Positions 62,289 through 64,000 of a stretch of 64,000 nucleotides of DNA are shown here, piece by piece. Within the stretch, counting starts at the first letter, position 1. Every line of letters begins with the position of its first letter. Below the pieces are notes generated by a model that saw nothing but the letters and a program-made list of their open reading frames with translations, searched no databases and was not told the DNA's origin. This stretch comes from Bacteroidia bacterium (GTDB lineage Bacteria; Bacteroidota; Bacteroidia; J057), in the NCBI GenBank assembly GCA_041391665.1, contig JAWKNO010000001.1:2108001-2172000 (forward strand). Direction: 5' to 3'. A program made the position numbers and the translations under genes.

Positions 62289-62490
62289 TACTTATAAAAA
62301 AATCAGCCAAACCAGCCCTTCATTCAGCAGGGCGATGGTAAGTATGACACCGCCAAAAGAGCCAGATCATCGTTGACCTGTCTGCGAATAGAAAATCATA
62401 TGGTTACTCCCGAATACTCGTAATTGAACAGCCTTCCTCTAATGCCGAACTTTGAGGAAATCTGTTTGATTATCATAAGCTCGATTTCTC

Positions 62491-64000
62491 ATGAAAAAGT
62501 TCTGGCTGGTTTTCGTTTATAGTATTTGTCTCATTGTGACCCTTTCTGCCCAACCCCAATGGGTACCGGTGAGTCCGTTTGGTGGAGAAATCCGCAGTGT
62601 ATGGCAGGTAGGCAGCGATTTGCTCGTCGGCACGGGTGCAGGCATTTACAAAAGTACAGATGGCGGGCTTACATACAAAGAACATTCCCGCGGGATACCT
62701 TCCGGTGACATCATTTCACTTTTTGCTTCCGGAAATACTTATTTTGCATGTATCCGCGACAAAGGCATTTACACCAGTACCGATGGCGGCATAACCTGGG
62801 CACTTTCGCTTAAAGGCGGCTACCTGCGGCAGGATGGGTTTGGCAGATCCGATATTCAGCAGGTGGGCAATAGCGTATTTGTGCGGGGATACAACGTGGA
62901 TAGCCTGTATTTTACCGACAACGGCGGACAAAGCTGGACTTCAAGGAAAATTGACAATAGCTTATTTAACAATACGTATTCCGCGGGAAACAGCCTGTTT
63001 GCTTACAGCTTTAATGCTTTGGGGGCGCAGGCCGGTCTTTACCGTTCCGATAATCAGGGGCAAACCTGGAGCTTAAGCGCTGGCGGAATGCCACCCGGAA
63101 CTTTTATCGCCTCCGTGCTGACCATCAATGATACCCTGTTTGCCTTAAATAAGCACATTTGGCGGTCCGTTGATGGTGGTGCCAATTGGGTGCAAATGAC
63201 TACCGATACCCTTAAAACCCCCACTTACAATAATACCTTCAGTCCGGAATGGTTTACCTATGATGGCACTTATATCTGGGGGCAAAACGGCGGCAACGCA
63301 GATCTTACGCTGGCTCGCTGGAAACAGGGAGATTCGGGCTGGAAGCCGGTTAATAGTGGCCTTAATTCACTGGGGAATACTCATATCATCTATTCGCATG
63401 GAGGAAAAACCTACCTTAGCCGAAAGGAGGGGCTGTATTCTACCAGTCAGGCTGCCGTGAACTGGACTTTGGCACCCCTCACCGGACTGAATGCCATCCC
63501 CGTCAACGATATTTTCGTGGAAAACTCCCTCGCACTTGCAACCAGCGCCCCCCAGTTTCTGACTACCACTGACCCCGGTACACAATGGACGCAGAAAAAC
63601 CCGGTCAATATAATTGATGATCAGCCTTTTTACAGTATCGCAAAAATAGGTGGTAATTATATTTTGGGCGTTAAGGATGTATTTGGAGTACTCGAAACCT
63701 ATGCCTCCACAGACCAGGGAAATACCTGGACAACAGCCAGCAGTAATGTGTATGATATCGCCCCGGCAGCATCATTTTTGGTTAGGGGAGACAGTCTGAT
63801 TATTTACGGTTCGTATGGCGGAACACCGGCTGCGTATATTGCCGGAAATACAGGCCAAAAGATACAAGATATCAGCAGCGGTCTTTTTGGTTGGTCATTT
63901 GATGATGGGGTTCCCTCCATGACCGTACACAAGGGCGATTTGTATTGTGTGATTACAGGTTTTTCCAGTCCATTTACTAAAATCAGGAAATGGAATTTCC
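62491..64000 (+). CDS. Secreted BNR/sortilin-type propeller protein, partial
   Basis: Starts at ATG 62491 with a signal peptide (FWLVFVYSICLIVTLSAQ) and remains open to the window end, at least 503 codons. The chain repeats an S-x-D-x-G-x-x-W Asp-box motif (STDGGLTY, STDGGITW, TDNGGQSW, SDNQGQTW, SVDGGANW, STDQGNTW), as in BNR/sortilin propellers. A T9SS tail may lie beyond the edge. Likely a large secreted propeller of unknown ligand. Confidence 0.8.
   Translation, partial: MKKFWLVFVYSICLIVTLSAQPQWVPVSPFGGEIRSVWQVGSDLLVGTGAGIYKSTDGGLTYKEHSRGIPSGDIISLFASGNTYFACIRDKGIYTSTDGGITWALSLKGGYLRQDGFGRSDIQQVGNSVFVRGYNVDSLYFTDNGGQSWTSRKIDNSLFNNTYSAGNSLFAYSFNALGAQAGLYRSDNQGQTWSLSAGGMPPGTFIASVLTINDTLFALNKHIWRSVDGGANWVQMTTDTLKTPTYNNTFSPEWFTYDGTYIWGQNGGNADLTLARWKQGDSGWKPVNSGLNSLGNTHIIYSHGGKTYLSRKEGLYSTSQAAVNWTLAPLTGLNAIPVNDIFVENSLALATSAPQFLTTTDPGTQWTQKNPVNIIDDQPFYSIAKIGGNYILGVKDVFGVLETYASTDQGNTWTTASSNVYDIAPAASFLVRGDSLIIYGSYGGTPAAYIAGNTGQKIQDISSGLFGWSFDDGVPSMTVHKGDLYCVITGFSSPFTKIRKWNF

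Overview
The window looks like a chromosome segment of a polysaccharide-degrading Bacteroidota bacterium. The evidence is a SusC/SusD pair, a one-protein hybrid two-component system (HTCS), several type IX secretion (T9SS) C-terminal sorting tails, many lipoproteins and Bacteroidota-type -7 promoter boxes. Gene style (two-component propeller kinases, T9SS propellers, ABC permease fused to a peptidase) resembles marine or wastewater Saprospiria/Cytophagia, but the sequence alone does not fix the genus. I saw no rRNA, tRNA, CRISPR array or replication origin.

Layout. 1-2.0 kb (minus): end of a PH-domain membrane protein, then truB-ribF. 2.2-4.0 kb: acyl-CoA dehydrogenase behind two near-identical 16-bp palindromes. 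4.3-6.7 kb: a degenerate CPBP membrane protein, a 390-bp IS66-like MITE inserted exactly at its start codon with an 8-bp target duplication, a SIMPL-domain protein and a GH172 remnant. 6.75-21.2 kb: a mixed, mostly minus-strand block with an esterase, sulfatase, methyltransferase, hydrolases, a GH95 fucosidase, a DUF3037/HipA-like pair, a porin, GNAT, KptA, a small kinase and three regulators (AraC-GyrI, Crp, PaiB-like).

21.4-42.1 kb is a polysaccharide utilisation locus (PUL). It holds a GH5 lipoprotein, an HTCS sensor-regulator, susD/susC, a PKD+CBM6 surface glycan-binding lipoprotein, and a five-gene operon of GH3, an agarase-like clan GH-A enzyme, a TIM-barrel sugar isomerase-like lipoprotein, a cytochrome c-PQQ sugar dehydrogenase fusion and GH2. 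A 72-bp upstream element is conserved without gaps in front of the GH5 gene and the glycan-binding protein gene, about 9.5 kb apart. It is the best candidate for the HTCS-controlled promoter. A likely flow is: surface binding and GH5 cleavage, SusCD import, periplasmic trimming by GH3, GH-A and GH2, and partial oxidation or isomerisation of released sugar. The substrate is not settled; a beta-linked glucan, galactan or uronic-acid glycan fits the families.

42.2-53.8 kb: a LURP-one/tubby-like protein, a serine hydrolase, an ABC ATPase with a giant permease-M1 peptidase fusion, a small membrane protein, a propeller-type NarL-class sensor kinase and an SH3-like lipoprotein. 53.8-55.6 kb: a DUF4143 ATPase behind a perfect 34-bp palindrome, then a decayed PoxB fragment. 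55.6-64 kb: two adjacent seven-repeat T9SS propeller proteins, a Uma2 remnant, an unknown lipoprotein, a GH10 xylanase, a secreted HExxH protein with a T9SS tail, and the start of a BNR/sortilin-type secreted protein that leaves the window.

Starts were moved inward from the longest reading frame where a signal peptide, family N-terminus or upstream gene end made the longer form unlikely. Residue positions were counted by hand.
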